Source of the DNA: Planctomycetota bacterium
GTDB lineage: Bacteria > Planctomycetota > Planctomycetia > Planctomycetales > Planctomycetaceae
Assembly: GCA_022600195.1 (NCBI GenBank)
Contig: JAHZKX010000038.1
Location: 1 to 47,483, forward strand
Length of the DNA: 47,483 nucleotides
Direction of reading: 5' to 3'
The translations under genes were made by a program, and so were the position numbers. Below, one piece after another: positions 7,946 to 17,501 of this stretch. The notes beneath the pieces are model-generated. The model saw nothing but the letters and a program-made list of their open reading frames with translations. It searched no databases and was not told the DNA's origin. Numbering within the stretch: the first letter of the stretch is position 1; the number at the start of each line of letters is the position of its first letter.

Positions 7946-8929
7946 CTAAAACTGGCGTTGATTACGCCATTGTTCCAGTTGTTCTGCTGTCAGATTTGTG
8001 GGAGGAGTCGCTGACCGGGCACTTCTGGGTCGAGGGCCCGTCTTAGGATTCGGTGCTCCGACTCCCGCAGGACTCATCCCTTTCGAGACACCTGGCTTTT
8101 GTCGTTTGATTTGCGCTGTCTGTTGATGTTTTGCCTGTGAATAGGAAGCCTGCCTGGTTCCCGCATTGACACCCTTCGATTCGCTGGCAGAGACTCCGGC
8201 CAGCATCAGACGGTTTTCTTTCTCACGCCGAATTTCATCGAGCCAGTACTGAGCTTCGTTGAATTCAGGTTTCAGCAGAACTGCCTGGAGGAATTGTTGC
8301 TCGCTGGCCTGCATTTGTCCTCGATCTCTCAGAATGTAGCCAATATTATAATGGGCTTCCGCTTCGCCAACGGCACGAATTAAATGGGGCATGGCACCCT
8401 GATAATCTCCGGAAGAAGCCATTGCAATTCCCAGTTGATAACGCACGTTTTTGTCTGCGGGTGTTGATTTGACTGCTTCACTGAGCAGAACAATTGCCTG
8501 ATCCCACTTTTCTTCTGCTGCATAGAATTGGCCGATATTCGAACGTACTTTCGGATCATTGGGAGCCATCTCTAAAGCCTTTTGAAACCCTTTTTCGGCT
8601 TCGACTTTACGGCCGGCCACTTGATCTAACCGTGCTAACCCGAGAACCGCTTCCACTGATTTCGGGTTCTCCCCTAAAGCGACTTCGTAGGAAGAACGGG
8701 CGGCTTTTGTATCACCCATTTTTTCCTGAAGCTGGCCGTGAGTGACGTAAAACTTTCCTGGATCCTTCAGTTTATTTTTGGCAACTGAAATTTTCTCTTT
8801 CAAAGTGACCGGTGCTGAATCATCTGCTTTCGAAACGATTGAGTTTCGCATATTAGAACAGCCGTTGCAAACAAGTAATGCACAAGCGATCCCAGCGATC
8901 CATGTCTGTTTTGTCATCTGTATTGACAT
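7946..8929 (-). CDS. TPR-repeat lipoprotein
   Basis: This 327-aa protein begins with a lipoprotein signal (TWIAGIACALLVCNGCSN, probable lipidated Cys in the NGC motif). About five tetratricopeptide repeats follow, spanning roughly residues 55-235 (KFYVTHGQLQEKMGDTKAARSSYEVALGENP and successors such as VEAVLGLARLDQVAGRKVEAEKGFQKAL). A basic, proline- and glutamine-rich low-complexity tail ends in a short LTAEQLEQWRNQRQF motif. GGAGGT seven bases before the ATG fixes the start. It resembles TadD/PilW-type TPR lipoproteins of pilus and secretion systems in general layout. The next gene upstream on the strand is an AAA+ ATPase. A scaffold role at the envelope is likely; partner proteins are unknown. 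Confidence 0.85.
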   Translation of the reverse strand: MSIQMTKQTWIAGIACALLVCNGCSNMRNSIVSKADDSAPVTLKEKISVAKNKLKDPGKFYVTHGQLQEKMGDTKAARSSYEVALGENPKSVEAVLGLARLDQVAGRKVEAEKGFQKALEMAPNDPKVRSNIGQFYAAEEKWDQAIVLLSEAVKSTPADKNVRYQLGIAMASSGDYQGAMPHLIRAVGEAEAHYNIGYILRDRGQMQASEQQFLQAVLLKPEFNEAQYWLDEIRREKENRLMLAGVSASESKGVNAGTRQASYSQAKHQQTAQIKRQKPGVSKGMSPAGVGAPNPKTGPRPRSARSATPPTNLTAEQLEQWRNQRQF

Positions 8930-8985
8930 TTAATTACCTCCGTGAGGTGCACTTGAAAGACGTGAATTTTTGATTCCCCATTTTG

Positions 8986-9051
8986 ATTGACAGGTCGGAC
9001 CGATTGCCTTTGATTTTTTCCTGTCAATTCTGAATTGCAAACAGAATTGAC
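8986..9051. promoter_or_regulatory. Triple ATTGACAGG motif with 10-bp dyad
   Basis: GTCAATTCTG (9023-9032) and CAGAATTGAC (9042-9051) form a perfect 10-bp inverted repeat around a 9-nt loop. A third related copy, ATTGACAGG, starts at 8986. It lies upstream of the TPR lipoprotein. Neither strand has a T-run after the stem, so an operator or leader hairpin is more likely than a terminator. Confidence 0.35.
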
Positions 9052-9153
9052 GGTTAAAAATCCGCAGCAGATCAAGACGTGTGATCATGAGTAAATCAGG
9101 TTGCTATATGGGCCTATTGTGTTAGGCACAATTAAGAAATTCAGGAAAGGAAT

Positions 9154-10722
9154 TTATATTTGGCAGAAGAAACGTTGCGCTGCTTCTGCAATGAGTTGAG
9201 AGTTAAGGATGGGTTCCTGTCCTTTAAATCGACAGATTGACTGCAAAATCTCCAGTAAATCTCGCGGGTCGCTGGATCTGGGGGGTTTTCCCTGATTGTA
9301 ATAATTATCATATAGATAATTTACGAAGACTGGGTCGTATGCTATCTCCCTTTGACGGCAACAAAGCTTACTGATCTCGGTAAAGACCTCCCGCGAAGGG
9401 GCGTTGATGGGAATCTTATGTCGGATGCGACGAAGAAAGGCTTCGTCTACCAGATCCTTGGGGTCGAGATTGGTTGAGAAAATAATAAGCTGTTCAAAGG
9501 GGACCGCAAATTTCTTGCCTGTCTCCAGGGTTAAGTAGTCAATTCGATCCTCCAGCGGCATAATCCACCGGTTGAGCAGGTCTTTGGGACTGACAAGCTG
9601 CCTGCCGAAGTCATCGATCAGAAAAACGCCGCCGTTCGCTTTGAGATGCAAAGGCGCTGTATAAAAATTGCTGGTTTTGTTGTAGCGTAAATCGAGCATG
9701 TCCAAAGTCAATTCGCCACCAGTAATGACGACCGGACGCCTGATTCTTCTCCAGCGGAGGTCTGTATCCGGCTTGACCCATTCTTTCAATTCCGGAATGC
9801 GCCCCCCGTTTTTCGAGTCAGATTGAATTCGCTCCTGAAGCTCATGGTCATCGGTTGTCTGATGGAGTGTCGGGTCAAACAGCGTAATAATGCTGCTTTC
9901 CATCTGAATGGCATAGGGGACGTAAATTTCTCCCCCCTGAAGATTGAGAAATCTTCCCAACCCTTTGGCAATCAGAGTTTTACCGTTACCCGGAGGTCCA
10001 TAAATAAAGATCGAACGACCGCTGCAAACTGCGGGGCCGAGCTCATCCAGGAGTCCTTCACGAATGATGAATTCGGAGAAGGCGGCTTGCAGTTTCTCTG
10101 GAGTACAATCAATGCCTGTTACTGTCTGCAACCGGCACTGTTTCACATAAGCCTCCAGTGTGACTGGCGCGGGTCCGACATAACGGCATTGTTCAAATGC
10201 TTCCCGGGCACGAATCCGCCCCAGTTCGGTCAGATTAAAACGATAGGAAGAACGACCGATCATCTTACCGGAGGACACCTCGATGCATTTTTCCTCTTTG
10301 AGAAAAATGAGTGCCTCATCGATTATACTGAAGGGAAGATGGGTACTACGAGAGAGATCAATTCCCAGTGCACTTCCCTGTAAATAAAGCTGTTTCAGGA
10401 CCAGATTGCATAGCTGCATCAAAGACAAACCGCTCTCTGCCAGCGTTTGCGGTGCCCGTATCGATTCACCTTCGTATCTGAGTTCATTTAAGGGAAGAGC
10501 CGGTGCATCCAGTTCATTCTCTGCCAAAGCTGTCTGTGAACCCGAGGTGGCCTGTTTTTTTTTGAAAAGATCGCTGTAGAGGTCTGTCAGATCATTGTTT
10601 ACTGCAGCAAAACGAAGCCCCTGGCCAGGGTCTGTTCCCGGTGGTTCAGAATATTCATCCTGCTCCGGTAACATCTCATCAGTCGGAGCTTGAGGTTCAT
10701 CTTCTGTAGGACGATCAATCAT
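9154..10722 (-). CDS. AAA+ ATPase with N-terminal winged-helix-like region
   Basis: This 522-aa protein has four parts. Residues 1-95 are an acidic, disordered leader. About 100-175 is a helical, winged-helix-like segment (SLMQLCNLVLKQLYLQG through SSYRFNLTELGRIRA). Then comes a AAA+ core with Walker A GPPGNGKT at 242-249 and Walker B VFLIDDFG at 366-373, followed by sensor-type residues in LIIFSTNLDPKDLVDEAFLRRIRHKI and a helical lid. The DEAFLRRI sequence is typical of the MoxR/RavA-like or pilus-linked ATPase groups. No signal or membrane segment is present, so it is cytosolic. It sits between a TPR lipoprotein and an exported protein on one strand. I infer a role linked to an envelope structure; the exact client is not recognisable. 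Confidence 0.75.
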   Translation of the reverse strand: MIDRPTEDEPQAPTDEMLPEQDEYSEPPGTDPGQGLRFAAVNNDLTDLYSDLFKKKQATSGSQTALAENELDAPALPLNELRYEGESIRAPQTLAESGLSLMQLCNLVLKQLYLQGSALGIDLSRSTHLPFSIIDEALIFLKEEKCIEVSSGKMIGRSSYRFNLTELGRIRAREAFEQCRYVGPAPVTLEAYVKQCRLQTVTGIDCTPEKLQAAFSEFIIREGLLDELGPAVCSGRSIFIYGPPGNGKTLIAKGLGRFLNLQGGEIYVPYAIQMESSIITLFDPTLHQTTDDHELQERIQSDSKNGGRIPELKEWVKPDTDLRWRRIRRPVVITGGELTLDMLDLRYNKTSNFYTAPLHLKANGGVFLIDDFGRQLVSPKDLLNRWIMPLEDRIDYLTLETGKKFAVPFEQLIIFSTNLDPKDLVDEAFLRRIRHKIPINAPSREVFTEISKLCCRQREIAYDPVFVNYLYDNYYNQGKPPRSSDPRDLLEILQSICRFKGQEPILNSQLIAEAAQRFFCQI

Positions 10723-10790
10723 GACGAGGTTTCGTCTGAATTAATAAGAGAAAGAAACAGGATTGCAATCAAACAGAACAGCGACCGTTT

Positions 10791-11474
10791 TTAGTTACTG
10801 CCATTCGCCGCTGATCCACCTCCGGCTGTGTATTCAATTCGTGGAGGCAGGATAGAACCGACATAGGCCCGGTACTTGAGATCTTCCTCACGAGCAGGAC
10901 GGCCATAAGCGGGTGTCACTCTTAACATTGTGGAAGGAACATTCTGAGTACCTGCCATCTCTGAAGCGGCATTTTGGACATTCGCCAATCGCTGCTGGCT
11001 CTCAATGGATGCATTGGCAGTCTGTACAAAAATGACACGACGACTTTCCGGTGCATGTTCGAGAATCCATCGTAAATGCAGTAAGCCGGCGTCTGTTAAC
11101 TTGTTACCTTCTTTTTCAAAGTGATAGGCATAAAGCGTTGTTTGATCGGTCCAGCCATTATGAATTTGTCGGTCCATAATATCTTTGACGTAAGCGCGAT
11201 CCTCACAAGTATATGGGTGCGGCCAATAGTGTGAGTGATGGTACTTGTTCCAGAAATGCTGTTTTGGTCCGGTCGGTCGTGGGTAGGGAGGCCAAAGCTG
11301 ACCAAATTTATATTTTTGACGCGAACCAACGGGTCGAGAGGCTTTCTCTGCCCACTTTGCCTCTTTTTCCGCTGAGGAACTAAAAGGCCAGCCCGCCTGA
11401 ACTTCGACACCATTTGTCAGGCTAACCACAAATAAGACAAGTAGATACGAATTAATTTTGACGGCAGTCGTCAT
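10791..11474 (-). CDS. Exported protein of unknown function
   Basis: This 227-aa protein has a signal peptide (INSYLLVLFVVSLTNGVEVQAG, residues 7-28). An aromatic- and His/Pro-rich segment follows (WPPYPRPTGPKQHFWNKYHHSHYWPHPYTCED), then a domain containing YAYHFEKEGNKLTDAGLLHLRWILEHAPESRRVIFVQTA. That part faintly resembles an OmpA-like alternating fold, but I cannot confirm it. The C-terminus is Gly/Ala/Ser rich. GGGGGGAG lies five bases before the start codon and fixes it. It is the first gene of a same-strand run with the AAA+ ATPase (68 bp away) and the TPR lipoprotein. Confidence 0.65.
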   Translation of the reverse strand: MTTAVKINSYLLVLFVVSLTNGVEVQAGWPFSSSAEKEAKWAEKASRPVGSRQKYKFGQLWPPYPRPTGPKQHFWNKYHHSHYWPHPYTCEDRAYVKDIMDRQIHNGWTDQTTLYAYHFEKEGNKLTDAGLLHLRWILEHAPESRRVIFVQTANASIESQQRLANVQNAASEMAGTQNVPSTMLRVTPAYGRPAREEDLKYRAYVGSILPPRIEYTAGGGSAANGSN

Positions 11475-12101
11475 GCCATCTCCCCCCTGTTTGAACCGTG
11501 ATAGAACAGCTGTCCGTCCACGAATGAGTCATTCGCGCAAGCCAGACCAACCATCATTTGAGATGATCTGCTTGTCTTTTTATCGGCTGAGGTGAGGTCC
11601 GGTCCTAACGAGAAAAACGATTCTAGCGAGAGAATAAGAGAGATAATTTCATACACTAAAACAAATAGGGGTCGAATCATCTATCCCTGCAAAAAGCGGC
11701 AAAGTCTACTGGAATTGATGCCAGCCTGGATGAATTGAACCGTATTGAGCTTATTGATCAAAGGCCTTTCCCAAAGATTTGCGTTTCCTCAATCAAAATT
11801 CTTCTCAGACAAAAACCAGTAGTCAGAAAAGAGGAATCTTCCATCGCGTTCAGACCAGATTCGAGTTGAGTGTAACCGCTTTTGAGCGACGTAAGCCTAT
11901 CCATCGGGAACCGAGATGATTACACTTTGAGAAAGTCAATTTCAGCCATGCGCGTTGTTAGTGAAGCGGATACCCGGCAACCATTTTTATTTATTCTAAA
12001 AACCGTTATTCTTAGAGTGAGTCGTTAAGTAAATCCTATTATAGTATCAGATTCCTAATCTAAGTTTTCGGAACAATTGATCGAAACGAATTGAGATCGA
12101 A
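11475..12101. other. Long intergenic region between divergent genes
   Basis: This 627-bp gap separates the exported protein from tex. A 69-codon minus-strand frame (11471-11680) is open, but I do not accept it as a gene. The half next to tex is AT-rich and contains TATTAT/TATAGT boxes near 12037-12045 that could be its -10. The motif AGTGTAA near 11868 is repeated inverted as TTACACT near 11920. No RNA gene is recognisable. Confidence 0.45.
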
Positions 12102-14567
12102 ATGGATGCGGTTGAGATACAAGCGAATCAATCGAAGGCACCTTTCTCTGCAGAAGTTGCAGAGCAAATGGCGTTGGAATTGAATCTCACGGCACATCAG
12201 ATCCTGAATGTGATAGCATTACTGGACGAAGGAAATACCGTTCCGTTCATTACCCGATATCGAAAAGAACGGACGGGTAATCTGGATGAAGTTCAGATTC
12301 GGGATATTCAAAAACGCGTTCAATTCAAACGTCAAATTTGGGAACGTGCTTCCACCATCCTGCGATTAATCGAAGCACAAGAAAAACTGACTCCCCGATT
12401 AAAAGCCGAGATAGAAAAAGCGGATACTCTCAAGCGGCTGGAAGATCTTTACCGCCCCTATCGTCCGAAAAGAACATCCCGCGCAGCAACTGCCAGAAAA
12501 CTGGGCTTCGAACCGTTGGCCGACGGTATCTGGTCGGGCGATGCCTCTCTAACAAATTTAAGCACAGCAGCAAAAAAATACACCAAAGACGAAGACGGCG
12601 CGCGGACCACCGAAGAAGTGCTCAAAGGGGCCTCTGATATTCTGGCGGAGAAGATTGGTGAAGATCCCGATGTACGTGAGATCTCACGCAAGATCGCCTG
12701 GGGTTCGGGAAGTCTGACGGTGAATGCCACGAAGAAAGCGGAAGAATCCGGTCAGGAATATCGAGACTACTTTAATTACACCGAGAAAGTAGTCAAAGTG
12801 CCCCACCATCGCACGATGGCTATTAACCGTGGTGAAAAAACCGGTGCGTTGCGGATTCGTTTTGAATGGGCGGAAGACTCTGCCTGTGCAACGATTGTCA
12901 GTCATTTGAATTTGAATGGTCATCGCTTCCACGAATTTTTAACATCCGTTGTCACCGATGCCTTACAGCGTCTGATTCTGCCCAGCCTTGATCGGGAAAT
13001 TCGTCGTGAGCTGACGGATAAAGCGGAAAAACACGCGGTTTCCGTCTTCGCTCAAAATTTGAAAAATTTACTGCTACAGCCCCCGCTGGAAAGCGAACGC
13101 ATTCTGGCGATCGACCCCGGCTTACGCACGGGTTGCAAGCTGGCAGTGCTTGACGAACTGGGAACTTGCGTGGCCACTGATCTGGTCTATGTCACAGGTT
13201 CTGCAGAGAAGAAAGATTTTGCGTGTAAAAAACTGTCTGATTTTATGACGGAACATCAATGTAAGCTGGTCGCTATCGGCAATGGTACCGCATGTCGGGA
13301 AACGGAAGAAGTCATCACCGAGATGATCGAACAGCATCTACCCGAGGCCCGTTATTTAATTGTGAATGAAGCGGGCGCAAGTATTTATTCTGCCAGCCCC
13401 GTTGCTCGCGAGGAGTTTCCCGATCTGGATGCCACAATTCGCGGCACCATTTCCATCGGTCGTCGACTGCAGGACCCTTTGAGTGAGTTGGTTAAGATCG
13501 ACCCCCAGCATCTGGGCGTCGGCATGTATCAGCACGATGTGAATGCAAAACGTCTGAAAGAATCTCTGGACGAAGTGATTGAATCGTGCGTTAACTATGT
13601 CGGCGTGAATTTGAATACCGCCAGTGCTTCCCTGCTGCGTCATGTTTCAGGCATGAACCAATTGATCGCCAGACGGATTACCGAATGGCGCGAGAAGCAT
13701 GGTTCCTTTCAGAGTCGAAAACAACTGCTGGATGTTGCCGGTGTCGGCGAAGCGACGTTCACACAAGCGGCCGGGTTTTTGAAAATTGATGCCGGTACCG
13801 AACCACTCGACTCCACCTGGATTCACCCTGAAAGTTATGAGCACGCACACAAGGTCTTCACAAAACTTGATCTACCTGAAGACAGTTTGAAAACTTCAGC
13901 GAAAGACCGCGAGTCCGTAATACAAAAAGTTGCGCAGATCGATAAACGGGAGCTGAGTGACAGTTTACAAATTGGTCTGCTGACACTGGAAGACATACTG
14001 GAAGCCATCGTACGCCCCAAACGCGACCCACGTTCTGATTTACCGGGCCCGATTTTTAAGCAGGGCGTATTAAAGCTGGAACAACTGGTCGAGGGTATGG
14101 AACTGCAGGGTACGGTTCTGAACGTGGTGGACTTTGGCGCGTTTGTCGACGTAGGCTTAAAAGACAGTGCTTTGATTCATGTGAGCGAGATGGCCAATCA
14201 CTTCATCAAAAACCCTTATCAGTTCGTTTCGGTGGGTGATGTGATTACCGCGTGGGTGCTTAGTGTGGATCTGGAACGACGGCGCGTCTCTTTGACCATG
14301 ATCAAACCGGGCACCGATCGCCATTCCAAAAAAGAAGCGCCTGAAAAAGAGCAGACTTCCCGACCGGCGACAAAAAAAACGCAACCGAAAAAAACAGAAT
14401 CAACCCCACCAGCAACCGGTGGTCAAACCCGGCAGCAGACAAAGAAACGACCTCGCAAAAGAAAAACGCCCCCTGCCCCCAAGCTTACGAATGAAATGAA
14501 AACCGGAGAACAGCCTTTACACGGCTTCGATCAACTGAAAGCTCTTTGGAACCAGAAAAAGAAATAG
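12102..14567 (+). CDS. tex: Tex-family RNA-binding transcription accessory protein
   Basis: This 821-aa protein matches Tex across its whole length. It has the N-terminal helical region with VIALLDEGNTVPFITRYRKERTGNLDEVQIR, and a YqgF/RNase H-like fold (ILAIDPGLRTGCKLAVLDELG). The helix-hairpin-helix stretch includes VNLNTASASLLRHVSGMNQLIARRI and LLDVAGVGEATFTQAAGFLKI. A C-terminal S1 domain starts at GMELQGTVLNVVDFGAFVDVGLKDSALIHVSEM. Tex binds nucleic acid and affects transcription and gene expression; it is related to eukaryotic Spt6. After S1 there is an unusual basic, Lys/Thr/Pro-rich tail of about 80 residues ending in PLHGFDQLKALWNQKKK. The gene is followed 46 bp later by an RNA phosphodiesterase gene, so both may be co-transcribed. 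Confidence 0.95.
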   Translation: MDAVEIQANQSKAPFSAEVAEQMALELNLTAHQILNVIALLDEGNTVPFITRYRKERTGNLDEVQIRDIQKRVQFKRQIWERASTILRLIEAQEKLTPRLKAEIEKADTLKRLEDLYRPYRPKRTSRAATARKLGFEPLADGIWSGDASLTNLSTAAKKYTKDEDGARTTEEVLKGASDILAEKIGEDPDVREISRKIAWGSGSLTVNATKKAEESGQEYRDYFNYTEKVVKVPHHRTMAINRGEKTGALRIRFEWAEDSACATIVSHLNLNGHRFHEFLTSVVTDALQRLILPSLDREIRRELTDKAEKHAVSVFAQNLKNLLLQPPLESERILAIDPGLRTGCKLAVLDELGTCVATDLVYVTGSAEKKDFACKKLSDFMTEHQCKLVAIGNGTACRETEEVITEMIEQHLPEARYLIVNEAGASIYSASPVAREEFPDLDATIRGTISIGRRLQDPLSELVKIDPQHLGVGMYQHDVNAKRLKESLDEVIESCVNYVGVNLNTASASLLRHVSGMNQLIARRITEWREKHGSFQSRKQLLDVAGVGEATFTQAAGFLKIDAGTEPLDSTWIHPESYEHAHKVFTKLDLPEDSLKTSAKDRESVIQKVAQIDKRELSDSLQIGLLTLEDILEAIVRPKRDPRSDLPGPIFKQGVLKLEQLVEGMELQGTVLNVVDFGAFVDVGLKDSALIHVSEMANHFIKNPYQFVSVGDVITAWVLSVDLERRRVSLTMIKPGTDRHSKKEAPEKEQTSRPATKKTQPKKTESTPPATGGQTRQQTKKRPRKRKTPPAPKLTNEMKTGEQPLHGFDQLKALWNQKKK

Positions 14568-14613
14568 GAACATCATATCTCCGTGTCTCCGACGGAATTC
14601 CCTACGAATTATT

Positions 14614-15183
14614 ATGCACAAAAATCGCCGCTTGAGAACTTTTATTGCAGTCCCCGTTCAGCCACCTCGGGGTCTCAGGAAATTATTGCCAAAACTGGAA
14701 CAACTGGGTCCTGCTGTCAGACCAATACCAATTGAGCAGATGCATATTACTTTGAAGTTCCTGGGAACGACTGAATTAGAAGACATCATGCCTATCAGTT
14801 CCATCCTGAAAAAGATGCGAAGTGAATTCCCGCGTTTAAAACTGGCATTCAAAGGTCTGGGTGCATTTCCCCGCGTTGACCATCCGAATGTCATCTGGGC
14901 GGGTATCAGCGATGCCACGATGCTAACTGCCATGGTGGATTACCTGGAACAGGAAACAGAAAAACTGGGCTACCCACTGGAACGCAAGGGTTTTCATCCC
15001 CACCTCACACTGGCGCGCGTGAATGCCAGACCAGCGGACGAGCTGTTTCAGATTCTGCAAGATCGACAGAACGCAGAATGGGGAGAGGTGACCATTGATA
15101 CGATTAAGTTTTATCAATCCGAACTGAAATCGCAGCGCGCTCAATACCATGAGATGCAAACGGTGAAGCTATATCAACGCTGA
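14614..15183 (+). CDS. thpR: RNA 2',3'-cyclic phosphodiesterase
   Basis: This 189-aa protein of the 2H phosphoesterase superfamily (LigT/ThpR) opens 2',3'-cyclic phosphates on RNA ends. Both catalytic HxTx motifs are present: HIT at 44-46 in EQMHITLKFLG and HLT at 130-132 in HPHLTLARV. The N-terminal RTFIAVPV and the PxxxWAGI segment also match the family. The length is normal for the enzyme. It follows tex closely, and its 3' end overlaps the convergent EamA gene by 10 bp, so no terminator fits between them. Confidence 0.9.
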   Translation: MHKNRRLRTFIAVPVQPPRGLRKLLPKLEQLGPAVRPIPIEQMHITLKFLGTTELEDIMPISSILKKMRSEFPRLKLAFKGLGAFPRVDHPNVIWAGISDATMLTAMVDYLEQETEKLGYPLERKGFHPHLTLARVNARPADELFQILQDRQNAEWGEVTIDTIKFYQSELKSQRAQYHEMQTVKLYQR

Positions 15184-16073
15184 CAATTTTCGGGGTCCGG
15201 CATTCGTTTGGGTCTGAAGATTAAAAAGCGAACAGCCAGACCCAGCACAATGAGCGAACAGCCGACAAGCGTTGTTATTGAAACCGTCTCGCCCCAGAAA
15301 ATCCAGACCCAGATGGGATTTAAAATGGGTTCGGCTAACACTAACAGGGCAGCTTCCTGCGAATTTACCGTTTTGACAGCATGCGAAAAAATCAAGTAAG
15401 GGGTTCCCATCTGAATCACCCCCATCAGGGCAATCAGAGCGAATTGCGTTCCCGATAACGAATGCCCCAGAGTGAGTGCCCAGGGTGCGACAACCGCTGC
15501 CGAAACGAACAGACACAAAGTCACCAGCCAGGCCGGGTGCTCTTCCCGCAGCACGCGAAAGAAGATGACAACCAGGGCGTAGGCAATGCCACTCATCAAG
15601 GCGATAAGATTTCCGGTGAAGTTTTTCCCCGACCAATCTGCCATTACGATAAAGAAAATGCCTGCCATCACAATCAGTATTGAGAGGATTGAGCCTCGTT
15701 CAATTCGTTCTTTCAGAAAGAGAAAGCCGAACAGCATCGCCCAGGCCACACTTGTATTCTGTAGAAAAATAGCAGCAGCGGCTGAAGTTTTTGTCATGGC
15801 GATCATAAACAGAAAATTCATGGATGCAAAGGCGATCAAAAGTGGTATCAAGCCGGGACGCCAACGAATTCTGTTTATTTTGACAAAGGGGAGCAGAAAG
15901 AGTCCTGCAAAAAAGACTCGATAACAGGCGAGAATCAGCCCTCGAGGCGTTTCAGGAATGGACAGGAAGGGAGGCGACTTGACAAACAGACCGCTCAGGC
16001 TCCAAAGTACTGCAGCCAGCAAAACCAGCATGCGTGCCCGGAACAGCTTTCCTCGGTCATCGCTCTGGCTCAT
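15174..16073 (-). CDS. EamA/DMT-family transporter
   Basis: This 299-aa membrane protein has ten predicted hydrophobic segments arranged as two EamA repeats. The first begins RMLVLLAAVLWSLSGLFVK and the second begins NLIALMSGIAYALVVIFFR. Each repeat ends with the characteristic helix and motif (for example VAWAMLFGFLFLKERIERGSILSILIVMAGI and LVLAEPILNPIWVWIFWGETVSITTLVGCSLIVLGLAV). The family exports metabolites, often amino acids, in the inner membrane; substrate cannot be predicted. The C-terminal ten bases overlap the end of the convergent thpR gene. Confidence 0.88.
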   Translation of the reverse strand: MSQSDDRGKLFRARMLVLLAAVLWSLSGLFVKSPPFLSIPETPRGLILACYRVFFAGLFLLPFVKINRIRWRPGLIPLLIAFASMNFLFMIAMTKTSAAAAIFLQNTSVAWAMLFGFLFLKERIERGSILSILIVMAGIFFIVMADWSGKNFTGNLIALMSGIAYALVVIFFRVLREEHPAWLVTLCLFVSAAVVAPWALTLGHSLSGTQFALIALMGVIQMGTPYLIFSHAVKTVNSQEAALLVLAEPILNPIWVWIFWGETVSITTLVGCSLIVLGLAVRFLIFRPKRMPDPENCQR

Positions 16074-16118
16074 GAGAGGCGGTCCGTTCGTGCTGTGATT
16101 TGCTGTTTTCGACGGTTC

Positions 16119-16859
16119 TCACAAACTGGCGGCAGAGATGGCGGCGGGTACTTCAATTGTGCCTTCATACAAAGCGCGACCGATGATTGCGCCGACCAGA
16201 CCCGGCTGTTGTTGACTGACTTCTGCCAATCGCGTTACATCTTTGAGCGTTGTCACGCCACCCGATGCAATTACAGGCAAGCCCAGTTCTGCCAGAGAGA
16301 TCATATCCTGAATGGTTGGTTCATCGACGCCCTGCATCATGCCATCATTGGCAATATTGGTATAAATGACGGCTGCCAGATCGGTTCCCACATAGTCTTT
16401 TGCGAGATCAATGGCCGACGTTTCAGAGACATCAAGCCAGCCTTCCGTCGCGACTTTTGAGTCGCGGGCATCCAGCCCCAGCGCCAGACGACCGGGATAA
16501 CGCTGCGTCATCTCTTTGAACCACTGCGGATCTTTTAGTGCCTGTGTGCCGACAATCACGCGGTCGATTCCTACGTCATCCAGCATCAACTGAATCGCCG
16601 CTTCATCCCGGATGCCGCCTCCCATCTGACAGGGAACAGAGACCGCTTCCACAATTTTTCTGACGACTTCATGATTGACGGGTTTACCTGCTTTGGCGCC
16701 ATCCAGGTCTACCAGGTGCAATCGTTGTGCGCCCCCGTCTGCCCATCGACGGGCCATTTCTGTGGGATCATCGCCAAAGACTGTTTCCTGACCATAATCG
16801 CCTTGTCGCAAACGAACACATTTGCCTCCTCGAATATCGATGGCGGGCAGAATTTCCAT
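16119..16859 (-). CDS. hisA: Phosphoribosylformimino-5-aminoimidazole carboxamide ribotide isomerase
   Basis: This 246-aa TIM-barrel enzyme of histidine synthesis isomerises ProFAR to PRFAR. The start [22 protein letters not shown] gives the catalytic Asp in AIDIRGG. The second catalytic Asp region is [15 protein letters not shown], and phosphate-binding glycine loops are QMGGGIRD and [11 protein letters not shown]. The YTxIxxDGMxxGxx form separates HisA from HisF. It lies 36 bp downstream of hisH. The partner hisF is not in this window, so the histidine genes are split in this genome. A trpF-dual PriA role is not suggested. Confidence 0.95.
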   Translation of the reverse strand: MEILPAIDIRGGKCVRLRQGDYGQETVFGDDPTEMARRWADGGAQRLHLVDLDGAKAGKPVNHEVVRKIVEAVSVPCQMGGGIRDEAAIQLMLDDVGIDRVIVGTQALKDPQWFKEMTQRYPGRLALGLDARDSKVATEGWLDVSETSAIDLAKDYVGTDLAAVIYTNIANDGMMQGVDEPTIQDMISLAELGLPVIASGGVTTLKDVTRLAEVSQQQPGLVGAIIGRALYEGTIEVPAAISAASL

Positions 16860-16895
16860 ATCTGAGCTAACTTTCTTTTTCCGAATAAACAGGAT

Positions 16896-17501
16896 TTATA
16901 ATGAAGCAAAATTCTGCAGCAGTTTTAATCCCGCAGATTGACTTTTTTCAGGATGAAACTGCGAGGCAAAAATGTTATCGCGTGCCACAATCGAAGCAAA
17001 GCGGCAGCCATGCTCTGTATACGCGACGACCGCTGACTCATCTTCCGGCACGACATAATAACTGTGTACAAAATAGAAATGCTCATGCGAGGGAATGCCG
17101 GCGAGAATCGGATGCGGTGCTACCGTTTCAATTTCGTTCCAGCCGATATGTGGGATCTTCAGTCCGGGTTGATCTTCTAAACGAACCACTTTGCCGGGAA
17201 TCATTCCCAGGCCCTCGTATTCTCCGTCTTCGTAACTGACATCAAACAACAGTTGCAGACCGAGACAGATTCCCAGAAAAGGTCTACCGGAATTGACGTG
17301 TTCCCAAATGGGCTCGACGAGCGACTTGTCTTTCAGGCACTGAATGCCGTCCCGAAAGGCGCCGACGCCGGGCAGTAGTAATTTCGTGGCCCGGGCAATT
17401 TCATCGGGCTGCGAAGTGATCGTCGCCTCGACCCCAATCTTTTCAAAGGCCTTCTGGACGCTTCGCAGATTCCCCATACCGTAATCGATGATCGTGATCA
17501 T
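16896..17501 (-). CDS. hisH: Imidazole glycerol phosphate synthase glutaminase subunit
   Basis: This 201-aa class I glutamine amidotransferase supplies ammonia to HisF in histidine and purine-linked synthesis. The nucleophile is C79 in [15 protein letters not shown], and the catalytic His-Glu pair is H183/E185 in QFHPEKSQ. The oxyanion glycine region is [12 protein letters not shown]. Length and motifs are standard. It is the first gene of a hisH-hisA operon on the minus strand, 36 bp apart. Confidence 0.95.
   Translation of the reverse strand: MITIIDYGMGNLRSVQKAFEKIGVEATITSQPDEIARATKLLLPGVGAFRDGIQCLKDKSLVEPIWEHVNSGRPFLGICLGLQLLFDVSYEDGEYEGLGMIPGKVVRLEDQPGLKIPHIGWNEIETVAPHPILAGIPSHEHFYFVHSYYVVPEDESAVVAYTEHGCRFASIVARDNIFASQFHPEKSQSAGLKLLQNFASL

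Noticed and set aside
9823..10383. A 186-codon plus-strand frame opposite the AAA+ ATPase.
   Set aside because: Shadow of the ATPase gene, without domain similarity.
11471..11680. A 69-codon minus-strand frame with an AGGGA site, whose stop codon overlaps the start of the exported protein gene (ATGA).
   Set aside because: The composition does not look coding, no family is recognised and the exported protein has its own strong ribosome-binding site. It may just be leader DNA.
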